The position numbers were made by a program, and so were the translations under genes. From positions 62,001-126,000 of the forward strand of contig DHNY01000002.1 in the NCBI GenBank assembly GCA_002409625.1: 64,000 nucleotides of DNA. Direction: 5' to 3'. This document shows, one piece after another, positions 51,751 to 61,196 of this stretch. The stretch comes from Anaerolineaceae bacterium UBA5404 (GTDB lineage: Bacteria > Chloroflexota > Anaerolineae > Anaerolineales > Anaerolineaceae). The stretch's first letter is position 1, and each line of letters begins with the position of its first letter. Under the pieces are notes generated by a model that was not told where the DNA came from, did no database searches, and saw nothing but the letters and a program-made list of their open reading frames with translations.

Positions 51751-52758
51751 ATGAACTGGAAAGAAAAAACCGTTTTGGTAACCGGCGGCACCGGATCGTT
51801 TGGTAAAAAGTTTATCCGCTTGATGCTCGACGAATATCAGCCCAAAAAAATCATTGTCTTTAGCCGCGACGAGCTCAAGCAACATGAAATGCGCGCGGTG
51901 GGTGGTTTTGACCATCCCTCCATTCGTTATTTCATTGGCGATATCCGCGATCGTGATCGCCTGATGACGGCATTTTACGGCGTTGACATTGTGGTGCATA
52001 CCGCGGCGCTAAAGCAAGTGCCGGCTTGTGAATACAACCCTATGGAAGCGATTAAGACCAATATTATGGGTTCAAGCAATGTGATTGACGCGGCGATTGC
52101 CAACAATGTTGAAAAAGTTTTGGCGCTTAGCACCGATAAAGCCGTGAACCCGGTTAACCTCTATGGCGCGACCAAACTGGCAGCTGAAAAATTGATGGTG
52201 CAAAGCAACGCCTATGCTGGCGGACGCAAAACGCGCATCGCGTGTTCACGTTATGGTAATGTGGTGGGATCGCGCGGCTCTGTGGTGCCCCTGTTCATCA
52301 AACAACGTCCGAGTGGCGAGTTGACCATCACCGACGACCGCATGACCCGTTTTTGGATTTCCTTGGAGCAAGGTGTGCGCTTTGTTATTCGCTGTGTTGA
52401 AGAAATGCAGGGCGGTGAGCTTTTTGTACCCAAAATCCCCAGCATGAAAATGACCGATTTGGCAAAAGCCATTGCGCCTGAAGCCAAGATAAAAATTATT
52501 GGCATTCGACCGGGCGAGAAATTGCATGAAAGTTTGATTTCTGAAGATGAAGCCCGGACAACGGTTGAATTGGATGATATGTTTGTGGTGCAACCCTCTG
52601 TTGAAGCGCTTTGGTTTGGCCACGCTTGGGCGGATAAAGGCAAAAGCGTGCCCGATGGCTTTACTTACACCAGCGCCAACAATACCGAATGGCTGGATGT
52701 GGATGGCATCAACGCAATTATCAAGCCTATTGAAGCTGAACTGGCGAAAGAAAAATAA
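51751..52758 (+). CDS. pseB: UDP-N-acetylglucosamine 4,6-dehydratase (inverting)
   Basis: This 335-aa extended SDR enzyme converts UDP-GlcNAc to a 4-keto-6-deoxy sugar, the first step towards pseudaminic acid and some other 6-deoxy-amino sugars. The PseB pattern is clear: TVLVTGGTGSFGKKFIRLML, FSRDELKQHEMR, HTAALKQVPACEYNP, LSTDKAVNPVNLYGATKLAA with the YxxxK pair, and DDRMTRFWISLEQGVRFV. Length matches PseB (about 333 aa). No PseC aminotransferase gene appears in the window; instead an RmlD-like reductase follows after 2 nt. AAGGAG precedes the ATG. Confidence 0.92.
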   Translation: MNWKEKTVLVTGGTGSFGKKFIRLMLDEYQPKKIIVFSRDELKQHEMRAVGGFDHPSIRYFIGDIRDRDRLMTAFYGVDIVVHTAALKQVPACEYNPMEAIKTNIMGSSNVIDAAIANNVEKVLALSTDKAVNPVNLYGATKLAAEKLMVQSNAYAGGRKTRIACSRYGNVVGSRGSVVPLFIKQRPSGELTITDDRMTRFWISLEQGVRFVIRCVEEMQGGELFVPKIPSMKMTDLAKAIAPEAKIKIIGIRPGEKLHESLISEDEARTTVELDDMFVVQPSVEALWFGHAWADKGKSVPDGFTYTSANNTEWLDVDGINAIIKPIEAELAKEK

Positions 52759-52760
52759 AG

Positions 52761-53681
52761 ATGCGTAAAATTTTGGTTACCGGTGCGAGTGGGCATCTTG
52801 GGCTTAACTTAGCTCTCCTGGCAAGCGGGCAAGGCTACAAAGTGACTGGTTGGTCACACTCAAAAGGGCTGAAAAACACGCCTTTTGAAAGCGAAACGGT
52901 TGATTTGACTGATTTATCTGCTTTGCCTGGGCACTTAACTGCTTTGGAACCCGAGCTGATAATCCATTGTGCGGCAATCGCCAACATTGATATTGCCGAG
53001 AAGCAACCCGAACTGACCCATCGCATGAACGCAGAAGTGCCCGGCGTGATGGCAAGGCTTGCCAAAAACATGGGCGCGAAGATGATCCACATTTCAACGG
53101 ATGCTGTTTTTGATGGCACTAAGGGCAATTATAAGGAAGATGATCCAGTAAACCCGCTCAATGCCTACGCGCTAAGCAAGCTCCATGGCGAGCATGCGGT
53201 GGCTGAAGCCAATCCTGATGTTGCCATCGCGCGCGTGGTCTTTTATGGTTGGACCATGAACGGCAACCGCAGTTTGGCTGAGTTCTTTTACAACAACTTG
53301 AGCGCTGGAAAAACTGTAAACGGTTTTACAGACATGCTATTTAACCCGATGTACGTGCGTGATTTGGCGCAAACCTTGCTGGAAATGGCAGAGGCAAATC
53401 TGACTGGTATGTGGCATACCTTCGGAAACGACACGCTCAGCAAATACGATTTTGGTGTGGCTATGGCGCGTGTTTTTGGCTTAGACGAGGGACTGATAAA
53501 ACCAGTTTTGGCTGGAGAGCTTATGCGTGATGCTCAACGCTCAATCAAGCTTAGCACCAACAGCGATAAACTAGCAGCTGCTTTGGGACATCAACTGCCC
53601 GGCTTAATGGGCGGACTTGCAGCGTTAAAACGCGATTTTGATCAAGGCTGGCGCGAGCAATTGGCTGCTTATCAAGCCTAA
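52761..53681 (+). CDS. dTDP-4-dehydrorhamnose reductase-like SDR protein
   Basis: This 306-aa protein of the RmlD/SDR type starts KILVTGASGHLGLNLALLA (NAD(P)-binding) and has IHCAAIANIDIAEKQPEL, ISTDAVFDGTKGNYKEDDPV and NAYALSKLHGEHAV with the catalytic YxxxK. It likely reduces the 4-keto sugar made by the PseB-like dehydratase upstream, which would divert it from the PseC aminotransferase route. The exact product is unknown. The gene starts 2 nt after pseB and is followed by the first NeuB-type synthase. Confidence 0.82.
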   Translation: MRKILVTGASGHLGLNLALLASGQGYKVTGWSHSKGLKNTPFESETVDLTDLSALPGHLTALEPELIIHCAAIANIDIAEKQPELTHRMNAEVPGVMARLAKNMGAKMIHISTDAVFDGTKGNYKEDDPVNPLNAYALSKLHGEHAVAEANPDVAIARVVFYGWTMNGNRSLAEFFYNNLSAGKTVNGFTDMLFNPMYVRDLAQTLLEMAEANLTGMWHTFGNDTLSKYDFGVAMARVFGLDEGLIKPVLAGELMRDAQRSIKLSTNSDKLAAALGHQLPGLMGGLAALKRDFDQGWREQLAAYQA

Positions 53682-53698
53682 GGGCTTTTTGGAGGCAT

Positions 53699-54763
53699 AT
53701 GGAACTGAAAATTGGAAACACTTTGATTGGGAAAAAACATCCCACATATTTTGTGGCAGATATCGCCGCTAATCATGATGGATCACTGGAACGCGCGATT
53801 GAACTCATTCGCCTGGCTGCAGATGCCGGTGCCAATGCTGCTAAATTCCAAAATTTTCGTGGTCCGGAAATTGTCTCAGATTATGGTTTTTCGCACATGG
53901 ACGGGCAGGTCTCGCACCAGGCGAAATGGAAAAAAAGCGTAACCGAAGTGTATAACGACGCCTCCATACCTTTTGAATGGACGCCTTTCTTAAAAGAAGC
54001 TTGTGACCGTCAAGGCATTGACTTTTTCTCAGCACCTTATGATTTTGAGGCGATAGATATGCTTGAGGACTATGTGCCTGCCTACAAAATCGGCTCTGGC
54101 GATATCACTTGGATTGAAGCTTGTTTGCGCATCGCCAAAAAAGGCAAACCGGTGCTTTTGGCGACAGGTGCTTCCAGCATCGGGGACGTGCAACGCGCGG
54201 TTGAGGCGATTTTAGCGGTTAATCCGCAGCTGGTTTTGATGCAATGTAATACCAACTACACTGCCGCGGATGGTAATTTTGACAATATTGACTTACGGGT
54301 CTTAAAAACTTATCACAAAATGTGGCCAGATTTGATTTTAGGTTTGAGTGATCACACGCATGGGCACGCCACGACCCTTGGTGCTGTGGCACTGGGCGCG
54401 CGCGTCGTCGAGAAACATTTTACTGATGATAACCACCGCGAAGGTCCGGACCATGCTTTTGCGATGAACCCCCAAAGCTGGGCAGACATGGTGCGCAACA
54501 CGCGCCAATTGGAACGGGCTTTAGGATCCGGCAACAAGCGTGTGACCGAAAACGAGCAGGAAACGGTCATTGTTCAAAGACGGTGTTTGCGTGCGGCACG
54601 CGATATTCAAGCCGGCGAGATAATCCAGCGTGACATGATTGCCGTTTTGCGTCCGGCAACGCCTGGCGCCATTGAACCTTTTGAAATTGACAAAGTTATC
54701 GGAACCCGGGCTAGCCAAAACCTTCAAAAAGGGCAAGATTTGCGCTGGACGCAGCTGGAGTAA
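53699..54763 (+). CDS. N-acetylneuraminate synthase family protein (SpsE/PseI type, with SAF domain)
   Basis: This 354-aa enzyme condenses phosphoenolpyruvate with a six-carbon amino sugar to a nonulosonic acid. The NeuB barrel begins TYFVADIAANHDGSLERAIE, then NAAKFQNFRGPEI, FFSAPYDFEAIDML, KIGSGDITWIEA, PVLLATGASS and LILGLSDHTHGHATTLGAVA, with EKHFTDD. The C-terminal 60 residues form a SAF (antifreeze-like) domain: RAARDIQAGEIIQRDMIAVL. It is complete, unlike the second copy cut off at the right edge. With the SpsF-like cytidylyltransferase at 56500 it forms one of two NeuB/cytidylyltransferase sets in the cluster. Confidence 0.9.
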   Translation: MELKIGNTLIGKKHPTYFVADIAANHDGSLERAIELIRLAADAGANAAKFQNFRGPEIVSDYGFSHMDGQVSHQAKWKKSVTEVYNDASIPFEWTPFLKEACDRQGIDFFSAPYDFEAIDMLEDYVPAYKIGSGDITWIEACLRIAKKGKPVLLATGASSIGDVQRAVEAILAVNPQLVLMQCNTNYTAADGNFDNIDLRVLKTYHKMWPDLILGLSDHTHGHATTLGAVALGARVVEKHFTDDNHREGPDHAFAMNPQSWADMVRNTRQLERALGSGNKRVTENEQETVIVQRRCLRAARDIQAGEIIQRDMIAVLRPATPGAIEPFEIDKVIGTRASQNLQKGQDLRWTQLE

Positions 54764-54765
54764 GC

Positions 54766-55875
54766 ATGCGCATTTTGTATTTTACGCGCTCAGATAGTGT
54801 TCATGACCAACGCTTTATGGCTGCTTTGGCTGAAAGCGAACATGAAGCTTTTGTGTTGCGCCTTTATGAAGGCGATTACGCCACACCAGAGGGCATTGAG
54901 GCACTCTCGTTTAAAGGGATTAAAGGTCCATTGCGACTTTGGCAAATCCCCGGTTTAGTGAAGCGCCTTAAACAGCTCCTTGTGGAGCTAAAACCCGATT
55001 TAGTGCATGCCGGACCTTTGCATGACTTGGCTTATCTCATTGCCAAAACCGGTTACAAACCCTTGTTAAGTATGAGCTGGGGTTTTGATCTGATGCGTGA
55101 TGTTAATTTGGATGCTGGCATGGCAAGCCGGACACGCTTCGCGCTGGCGCATTCGGTAGCTTTGATTACCGACGCGCAATGCTCTGCCGATAAGGCAATT
55201 GAGCTCGGTTTTGACCCAAACCGTCTGTGCATCTTCCCCTGGGGAGTTGATTTGGAAAGGTTCTCGCCGCAGGCTGTGGTTGCTTCGGGTAAACGCTGGC
55301 GGGAGGCTCAAGACTGGCAAGATAAAACTGTACTGCTTTGTTTACGCGCCATGGAGCCGAATTATGGCGTGGACGTTTTGGCAAAAGCTTTTGCGATTGC
55401 TGCTGCCAAACAGCCTGACTTACGCCTGTTGCTCTTGGGCGATGGTTCTCAGCGCGCATCTCTTGAAGCCATTTTTGATGAAGCCGGCGTGAGCGCTCAG
55501 GTTTATTTTGGCGGACGAGTGCCCAACAATGAGCTGGGCATGTACTATGGTGTGGCGGACGTCTACGTAACCCCCAGCCATGTGGATGGCTCTTCAGTCT
55601 CTTTGATGGAAGCCATGGCATGTGCCTTGCCCACCCTGGCATCGGATATACCCGCCAACCTGGAATGGATTCGCCATGGTGAGAACGGTTGGGTTTTTCC
55701 TGACAATGACCATCAAAAACTCGCTGAAATCATCATGGATCTTAAAAAGGTTGATTGGCGCGCGATGGGACACCAGGCACGCCTGGACGCACAAGAAAAA
55801 GCCAATTGGGATCAGAACAAGCAGAAATTATTGGATTGTTATCATTTTGTTAATCAGAGCGGAGGTCTGCTATGA
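54766..55875 (+). CDS. Family 4 glycosyltransferase
   Basis: This 369-aa GT-B protein has an N-terminal acceptor half (LKPDLVHAGPLHDLAYLIAK) and a C-terminal GT4 nucleotide-sugar half. The latter has VLLCLRAMEPNYGVDVLAKA, LLLLGDGSQRASLEAI, YYGVADVYVTPSHVDG and the EX7E-like segment SLMEAMACALPTLASDIPA. It starts 2 nt after the NeuB-type gene and overlaps the lipoprotein by 4 nt. It probably adds one sugar of the repeat or its terminus on the cytoplasmic face. Confidence 0.9.
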   Translation: MRILYFTRSDSVHDQRFMAALAESEHEAFVLRLYEGDYATPEGIEALSFKGIKGPLRLWQIPGLVKRLKQLLVELKPDLVHAGPLHDLAYLIAKTGYKPLLSMSWGFDLMRDVNLDAGMASRTRFALAHSVALITDAQCSADKAIELGFDPNRLCIFPWGVDLERFSPQAVVASGKRWREAQDWQDKTVLLCLRAMEPNYGVDVLAKAFAIAAAKQPDLRLLLLGDGSQRASLEAIFDEAGVSAQVYFGGRVPNNELGMYYGVADVYVTPSHVDGSSVSLMEAMACALPTLASDIPANLEWIRHGENGWVFPDNDHQKLAEIIMDLKKVDWRAMGHQARLDAQEKANWDQNKQKLLDCYHFVNQSGGLL

Positions 55876-56510
55876 AAAGAAAATCGCTCATCTTTCTAAG
55901 TTTGCTTATTATGCTTACGCTTAGCGCGTGTAGCTTTGATATCTTCAAGAAACCCGAATACACACCGCAACCCACACCCAGTGACATGGAATGGTACACC
56001 GGCGATGGCATGAGCATTATGTTGCCACCCAGTTATAAGGCGCGCAATGTGCAAGATGACTTGCCAAAAGTGATTGACATCATCAAACGCTTTACCGGCG
56101 GTGAGGATGGTTTGATGGCTGGTTTGCTGGACAATGTGGAGCAAAACGTGGCTTGGTGGGGTTGGGATTCTGAAACGCTGGAAGAAAACCCATTGCGTTT
56201 ACTCGTTATTAAAAACAAAGCCTTACACGCCTTGCCCATTACAGTAACTGCTTTCGGGCTTGAACGCATGCTGGACAACGAAACCACGCAGGTTGAACAA
56301 ACTACATTGCGTTTGGGTAAGCGCTCTGTGGTGCGCTTTAAATATATCAAGGAAGATGTCGCTTGGATTGCTTATGCCTTTAAAGAAGAAAAGCATCTTT
56401 GGCTCAGCCTTTTTATCTTTACGCCTGAAGGGCTGATCGGCGCGCAGGAAAGCATGGAAGCCAGCATTGGCACCATTCAGATTGAGGTCTTGGAGGGTGA
56501 TGGCAACTAA
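55872..56510 (+). CDS. Small lipoprotein inside the glycan cluster
   Basis: This 212-aa protein begins with a lipoprotein signal (SLIFLSLLIMLTLSAC, lipobox LSAC, Cys at about residue 20) and continues with a Pro/Thr segment (YTPQPTPSDMEW). The soluble part (MSIMLPPSYKARNVQDDLPK; LWLSLFIFTPEGLIGAQES) resembles small uncharacterised surface lipoproteins with a PsbP-like beta fold, but no family is certain. It overlaps GT4 by 4 nt and the cytidylyltransferase gene by 11 nt, so it is translated with the sugar enzymes. That is unusual for a lipoprotein. Confidence 0.7.
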   Translation: MKRKSLIFLSLLIMLTLSACSFDIFKKPEYTPQPTPSDMEWYTGDGMSIMLPPSYKARNVQDDLPKVIDIIKRFTGGEDGLMAGLLDNVEQNVAWWGWDSETLEENPLRLLVIKNKALHALPITVTAFGLERMLDNETTQVEQTTLRLGKRSVVRFKYIKEDVAWIAYAFKEEKHLWLSLFIFTPEGLIGAQESMEASIGTIQIEVLEGDGN

Positions 56511-57321
56511 GTTAAGCAAAGGCCAACCAGTAGTTGGCATTATTCAAGCGCGGATGAGCTCCAGCCGTTTGCCTGGCAAGGCTTTGTTAGCTATCGCGGG
56601 TGTGCCCATGCTCAAACGGGTGGTTGATCGTGTTCAACGGGCAAGTTTGGTGGATAAAGTTGTGGTTGCCACCACAACTGACGCAAGCGATGATGCCATT
56701 GAAGAAGCCTGCACAAGCTGGCAAGTGGATTGCTATCGGGGCGATCTTTATGATGTGCTCGACCGTTATTATCAGGCCGCCAGACATTTTGGGGCAAAAA
56801 CGATTGTAAGAATCACAGCCGATTGCCCTATGATCGACCCCTTGGAGATTGACAAAGTTGTGGCACGCTTTTTTGAAGAAGAATGCGATTTTGCGGCAAA
56901 CCGTCTGCCTCCGCCGCTAAAACGCACAACGCCGATTGGGATGGATACAGAAGTGGCAAGTTTTGACGCTTTGCAACGTGCCTGGCAAAACGCAAAAGCA
57001 AGTTTTGAGCGGGAACACGTTATGCCCTGGCTCTATGAAGAAACAGGCAGGGTAAAAGTTTGTGTGGTGGATGATCCGCGCGAAATTGGGCATTTGCGCT
57101 TTACCGTGGATACGCCCGCTGACTTTGCGCTGGCTGAAAAAGTGTTTGCCCATTTTGCCGGACAAGAAGACTTCGGCTTGGATGCCTTGCTCGAAGCCAA
57201 TGCCCAGCATCCAGAGTGGCAGGACTCGCTTAAAGCCGTGCAACACAAAAGCTATTTAGACACCGACCAACGCGCCTTGCAAGAGAAGAAAGGTGACACA
57301 AGGAAAGAAAACCATGACTGA
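56500..57321 (+). CDS. SpsF-type cytidylyltransferase
   Basis: This 273-aa protein belongs to the CMP-sugar cytidylyltransferase/SpsF family. The start GIIQARMSSSRLPGKALLAI, the segment VVVATTTDASDDAIEEAC, RITADCPMIDPLEIDKVV and RFTVDTPADFALAEKVFAH are all characteristic. It would activate the acid made by the NeuB/SpsE-type enzyme as its CMP derivative. The ATG at 56500 has TTGGAGGG just before it; a TTG at 56467 inside the lipoprotein is discounted. It overlaps both neighbours. Confidence 0.82.
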   Translation: MATKLSKGQPVVGIIQARMSSSRLPGKALLAIAGVPMLKRVVDRVQRASLVDKVVVATTTDASDDAIEEACTSWQVDCYRGDLYDVLDRYYQAARHFGAKTIVRITADCPMIDPLEIDKVVARFFEEECDFAANRLPPPLKRTTPIGMDTEVASFDALQRAWQNAKASFEREHVMPWLYEETGRVKVCVVDDPREIGHLRFTVDTPADFALAEKVFAHFAGQEDFGLDALLEANAQHPEWQDSLKAVQHKSYLDTDQRALQEKKGDTRKENHD

Positions 57322-58195
57322 AGCTATTCGCAAACCCGTCTGCCTTTTATGTGGCAGTGAGAAGAGCAAGCATTACAAGCAAATTGAAAGCTTTGGACAC
57401 CCGGTCAGTTACTATTTATGCTTGGACTGCGGTTTTGTTTATCAAAATGAAGCTGAGACCATCGCCAAAGATGACAGCTTTTACGAAGAAAACTACCGCA
57501 CTTTGTATCAGGATACTGAAGAGCCCACCGCAAAAGACTTGCGCCAACAAACCCTAAGGGCTTTTGATCAAGCCCAGTTTTTGCAAGGCAATCACTTAGC
57601 CCCGGGCAACATTTTGGATATTGGCGCGTCTTCGGGTTTGTTGCTGGAAACTTTTCAACATGAATTTGGCGCAGAGGTAACCGGTGTGGAACCCGGAAAT
57701 GCCTATCGGGCACTGGCAGAAGAGCGCGATATTCAAATGTTTAGCTCTTTAAGCGATTTGCTTGAAACCAATTACAAACCTTTTGACTTGGTTACCATGA
57801 TGCACGTGTTGGAGCATTTGCCCGATCCACTGGAAACTTTGCGCAAAATCCGCAAAGAACTTTTGGCGAGCAATGGCGCGCTTTTGGTGGAAGTGCCCAA
57901 TTTTTACGCGCATGAATCTTTTGAGTTGGCTCATTTAAGCTGTTTTAGCCCTCACAGCCTTAAAGAAATACTGCATCAGGCTGGTTTTGAAATTCAGGCT
58001 TTTAGAAAACATGGTTATCCGCGTTCAAAAACGCTCAAGCTTTACATTGAAGCACTGGCAAGACCCATTGTGGGTGAAGCGGAGCCTGGAAAGGTTAAAC
58101 CCGAAGCCTGTGTGCCCTTAAAACGCAGCCTTTCTGTTTATTGGCGCAAGATGATGAGCAGACTGCGACCCAAAGACACTTGGTTGGAGGTCTAG
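57314..58195 (+). CDS. Methyltransferase with N-terminal zinc-finger motif
   Basis: This 293-aa protein has an N-terminal Cys4 motif (CLLCGSEKSKHY ... YYLCLDCGFVYQN) as in many glycan-cluster methyltransferases, then a class I SAM domain: ILDIGASSGLLLETFQHEFG (motif I), GVEPGNAYRALAEER and FDLVTMMHVLEHLPDPLETL. This architecture is seen in C-methyltransferases acting on sugar nucleotides and in related proteins. AAGGAAAG precedes ATG 57314, which overlaps the SpsF-type gene by 8 nt; the GTG at 57293 is less likely. Confidence 0.85.
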   Translation: MTEAIRKPVCLLCGSEKSKHYKQIESFGHPVSYYLCLDCGFVYQNEAETIAKDDSFYEENYRTLYQDTEEPTAKDLRQQTLRAFDQAQFLQGNHLAPGNILDIGASSGLLLETFQHEFGAEVTGVEPGNAYRALAEERDIQMFSSLSDLLETNYKPFDLVTMMHVLEHLPDPLETLRKIRKELLASNGALLVEVPNFYAHESFELAHLSCFSPHSLKEILHQAGFEIQAFRKHGYPRSKTLKLYIEALARPIVGEAEPGKVKPEACVPLKRSLSVYWRKMMSRLRPKDTWLEV

Positions 58196-58199
58196 AGCG

Positions 58200-59165
58200 A
58201 TGGCATTGTTAACCCTCTTTACCACACCCAAGCCTTTCAAGGACCCTCACATTGTCACCATCCAACGCAACGCTTTACGGTCCTGGAAGGCACTTGGCAA
58301 GGATGTTGAAATTGTTCTGGTCGGTGATGAACATGGCATGCCTGAGATCGCCGAAGAGTTTGGGCTCATTCATCGCCCTGAAGCCCGCATTAATGAGCAA
58401 GGCACGCCTCTGATTAGTTCCATATTTGACCTGGGCAGGGCAGAAAATAGCAGCCCTTATTTGGCTTATGTCAACACAGATATCATTCTTTTTCCTGATT
58501 TTATAGAAACACTCAAAACCATAGGCTCCCAATTGCAAAAATTCTTGTTGGTTGGTCAGCGCTATGACATGGATATCCTTGAAGAATTGCCTTTTGAAGA
58601 TGGCTGGCAGAAAGAGCTTTTGCATCAAGCCCAAACACAAGGCAAACGTCATGCCCGTGCCGGAAGCGATTATTTCATCTTTCCTCGAGCTTGTTTCAAG
58701 GATATTCCGGACTTTAGTGTGGGGCGCGCCGGCTGGGACAACTGGATGATATTCAAAGGACGCAAAGAAAAATGGACGGTTGTGGATTGTAGTGAGGACA
58801 TCAATATCATCCATCAAAACCATGATTACAGCCATTTGCCAGGTGGGCAAATACATTACCGCCAACCAGAAACCGGTGTGAACATCCGTTTGGCTGGTGG
58901 ACGACGCACGATATTTGACCTTGATGACTCAGCCAAACGTGTGGTAAATGGCAAGCTCTTGCCTATGCCGCGCTCACGTGCGCGTTGCCTAAGGGAATTG
59001 ATCCATTGGCCCCTTTTGAATTTGGGTTGGTATGGCGCGAGCCAGTTTCTGTTTAAAACATTCAAACCGGAACAAGCCAAACGCGAAGCCGAACGACAAA
59101 AAGAAATGGACGCTGCCCTTGCCGCACTCGCTGTGCAACATGGCGGGCAAAAAGGAGGTCAGTGA
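58200..59165 (+). CDS. Glycosyltransferase-like protein
   Basis: This 321-aa protein is probably a GT-A fold transferase. It starts LLTLFTTPKPFKDPHIV, has VEIVLVGDEHGMPEIAEEFG and the candidate metal motif YLAYVNTDIILFPDFIETL (about residues 87-105). It then has RAGSDYFIFPRACF and SVGRAGWDNWMIF, a pattern found in uncharacterised surface-glycan transferases. A C-terminal Lys/Glu-rich helix follows. GGAGG is 8 nt before the ATG. It directly precedes another GT2-like gene with a 1-nt overlap. Confidence 0.65.
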   Translation: MALLTLFTTPKPFKDPHIVTIQRNALRSWKALGKDVEIVLVGDEHGMPEIAEEFGLIHRPEARINEQGTPLISSIFDLGRAENSSPYLAYVNTDIILFPDFIETLKTIGSQLQKFLLVGQRYDMDILEELPFEDGWQKELLHQAQTQGKRHARAGSDYFIFPRACFKDIPDFSVGRAGWDNWMIFKGRKEKWTVVDCSEDINIIHQNHDYSHLPGGQIHYRQPETGVNIRLAGGRRTIFDLDDSAKRVVNGKLLPMPRSRARCLRELIHWPLLNLGWYGASQFLFKTFKPEQAKREAERQKEMDAALAALAVQHGGQKGGQ

Positions 59166-60184
59166 TGCCCCGATTCGGCATTAATCCATCCCGTGGCAAA
59201 ACCCTCGATTTTGAACCGCCTCGCGTTACGGTGGCGGTGCTCACTTTTGTGCCCAACCTCAGTGGCTATTTTCAGCATCGCTTGGACGTTACCAAGCTCA
59301 CTTTGCAAAGCATCCTCAAAAACACAGAAGGTGCCTATGAACTTTTGGTTTTTGACAACGGTTCTTGCCCTGAGCTGGTTGCTTACTTAAAAGAACTGCA
59401 AACACAAGGGCACATCGACACGCTGGTGCTTTCGCAACACAACCTTGGCAAACTAAACGCCTTATGGCGCATTGCTCAGTTGGCGATGGGTGCGGTAATC
59501 GCTTATACCGATGATGACGTGTATCACATGCCCGGTTGGTTGCCCAAGCATTTAGAGCTTTTAGATGGTTTTCCGCAGGTTGGCGCGGTGACTGGTTTTT
59601 ACATCAAGCAACGGGTCAACATGAGCAGTGACGCCACATTAAAATGGGCAGAAGCGCTCGAAGCAAGCCAACCTGAAGCCGTGCAACGTGGTCAGTTTAT
59701 CCCCCGGAAGTGGGAAGAAGAGTATATGGACAATTCCGGCAGGAGCGAAGAGCGCTATCAAAGCGAAATTGCCGGTCTTGAAGATGTGATTGTGAGCCAT
59801 AAGGGCATCAAAGCCTGGGTTTCCGCGCATCATTTTCAGGTTTTATTGCCTAAAAAGGTTTTGCTAGAGGTGCTGGCTGAGATGCTTGATGATGGTTGGA
59901 GCGATTTGATGATGGGCCGCATGGTGGAAATGGACGACCGCATCGACGCCAAAGGCTATTTGCGCCTGACGACTTATGAGCAAACCATGCGCCTTTTGGG
60001 CAATGCGATTGACGACGAAGTTGCCGCCCTGGCTGCCCGGGATGGTGTCGAAACAAGTGCTGCGGTACGTGACAGTCAGCCAAATGTGCAGGCTAAAGGG
60101 ATTTGGCGTTTGCCTAAAGTGCGTGGCTTGGCAGAGCGCATTACCAACTGGCTTTATCAAAAAGTGCATGGCGGAGGTGAATAG
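59165..60184 (+). CDS. Family 2-like glycosyltransferase
   Basis: This 339-aa protein has a GT-A core: VTVAVLTFVPNLSGYF at the start, YELLVFDNGSCPELVAYL, SQHNLGKLNALWRIAQL and the DXD-type motif AVIAYTDDDVYHMPGWL (about residues 113-129). Further on, KAWVSAHHFQVLLPKKVL and DDGWSDLMMGRMVEMDDR complete a family 2 layout. The sugar donor is unknown. ATG 59165 is chosen over the in-frame GTG at 59162 because GGAGG is then 6 nt away. It overlaps the previous stop by 1 nt. Confidence 0.82.
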   Translation: MPRFGINPSRGKTLDFEPPRVTVAVLTFVPNLSGYFQHRLDVTKLTLQSILKNTEGAYELLVFDNGSCPELVAYLKELQTQGHIDTLVLSQHNLGKLNALWRIAQLAMGAVIAYTDDDVYHMPGWLPKHLELLDGFPQVGAVTGFYIKQRVNMSSDATLKWAEALEASQPEAVQRGQFIPRKWEEEYMDNSGRSEERYQSEIAGLEDVIVSHKGIKAWVSAHHFQVLLPKKVLLEVLAEMLDDGWSDLMMGRMVEMDDRIDAKGYLRLTTYEQTMRLLGNAIDDEVAALAARDGVETSAAVRDSQPNVQAKGIWRLPKVRGLAERITNWLYQKVHGGGE

Positions 60185-61180
60185 ATGAAAATCCTCATTG
60201 CTGGGCTTGGCTCGATTGGCAGACGCCATTTACGCAATCTGATCGCCTTAGGTGTGGAAGATATCATCCTCTATCGCAGTGGCAAAGCTACCTTGGATGA
60301 TGCCGAACTTGCCGGACTTAAAAGCTATTCAAACCTGGATGAAGCTCTGGCGCAAAAACCAGACGGCGTTATCGTTTCGAACCCAAGCGCATTGCATTTA
60401 GCAGTGGCTTTACCCGCTGCAAAAGCTGGCGCAAACTTGCTCATTGAAAAACCGGTCTCACATAGCCTCGAGGGTTTGGACGCGCTTCAGCTAGCCCTGG
60501 ACTTAAATAAAAAACGGGCGATGACCGGCTTTCATTTCCGCTTTCATCCGGTTTTGCGTCAAATAAAGCAAATTCTGGAAGAAAAAAGCCTTGGAAAAGC
60601 ACTTTATGCCAAGGTGCATTGGGGCGAATATCTGCCCGATTGGCACCCCTGGGAGGATTATCGCCAATCCTATGCGGCGCGGGCTGAGCTGGGTGGTGGT
60701 GTGGTGAACACGCTTTCGCATCCCTTTGACTATTTACGCTGGCTTTTAGGCGACGTTGAATCCCTTGGCGCGCGTTGCGCGCATGTCAGTTCCTTGGAAA
60801 TGGATGTGGAAGATCATGCCGATGTCCAATTAAGGTTTGAAAATGGCATCATGGGGCATGTGCACCTCGATTATTATCAAAAACCACCCTCACACACCCT
60901 GGAAATCACCTGTGAGCAAGGCAGACTCCTTTGGGATAATGCCACTGCAGAAGCGAGAATGCTTTTTGCGGATGGTAGGTCTGAGAAAAAGCTGGAAGCT
61001 CCAAAAGGTTTTGAACGCAACACCATGTTTTTGGATGAAATGCGTGCCTTTTTAGGTTTATGCCGCGGTGAGGAGCTGGATTATTGCAGTTTACAGGATG
61101 GCATTCGCGCGCAAGAAATTGTGGAGGCTGTTAAACGCTCCAGCCAGGCGGGTGGCTGCACAATCCCGCTTGAGTGGTAG
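60185..61180 (+). CDS. Gfo/Idh/MocA family oxidoreductase
   Basis: This 331-aa NAD(P)-dependent sugar oxidoreductase has the dinucleotide motif ILIAGLGSIGRRHLRNLIAL (residues 3-22) and the active-site lysine segment LLIEKPVSHSLEGL. The substrate domain has GFHFRFHPVLRQIK and GGGVVNTLSHPFDYLRWLLG with the conserved His. Such enzymes are frequent in nonulosonic-acid clusters, where they oxidise or reduce sugar intermediates. It is the third of three consecutive genes joined by overlaps or abutment and is followed by an SDR protein after 16 nt. Confidence 0.87.
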   Translation: MKILIAGLGSIGRRHLRNLIALGVEDIILYRSGKATLDDAELAGLKSYSNLDEALAQKPDGVIVSNPSALHLAVALPAAKAGANLLIEKPVSHSLEGLDALQLALDLNKKRAMTGFHFRFHPVLRQIKQILEEKSLGKALYAKVHWGEYLPDWHPWEDYRQSYAARAELGGGVVNTLSHPFDYLRWLLGDVESLGARCAHVSSLEMDVEDHADVQLRFENGIMGHVHLDYYQKPPSHTLEITCEQGRLLWDNATAEARMLFADGRSEKKLEAPKGFERNTMFLDEMRAFLGLCRGEELDYCSLQDGIRAQEIVEAVKRSSQAGGCTIPLEW

Positions 61181-61196
61181 AATGTGAAGGATAACG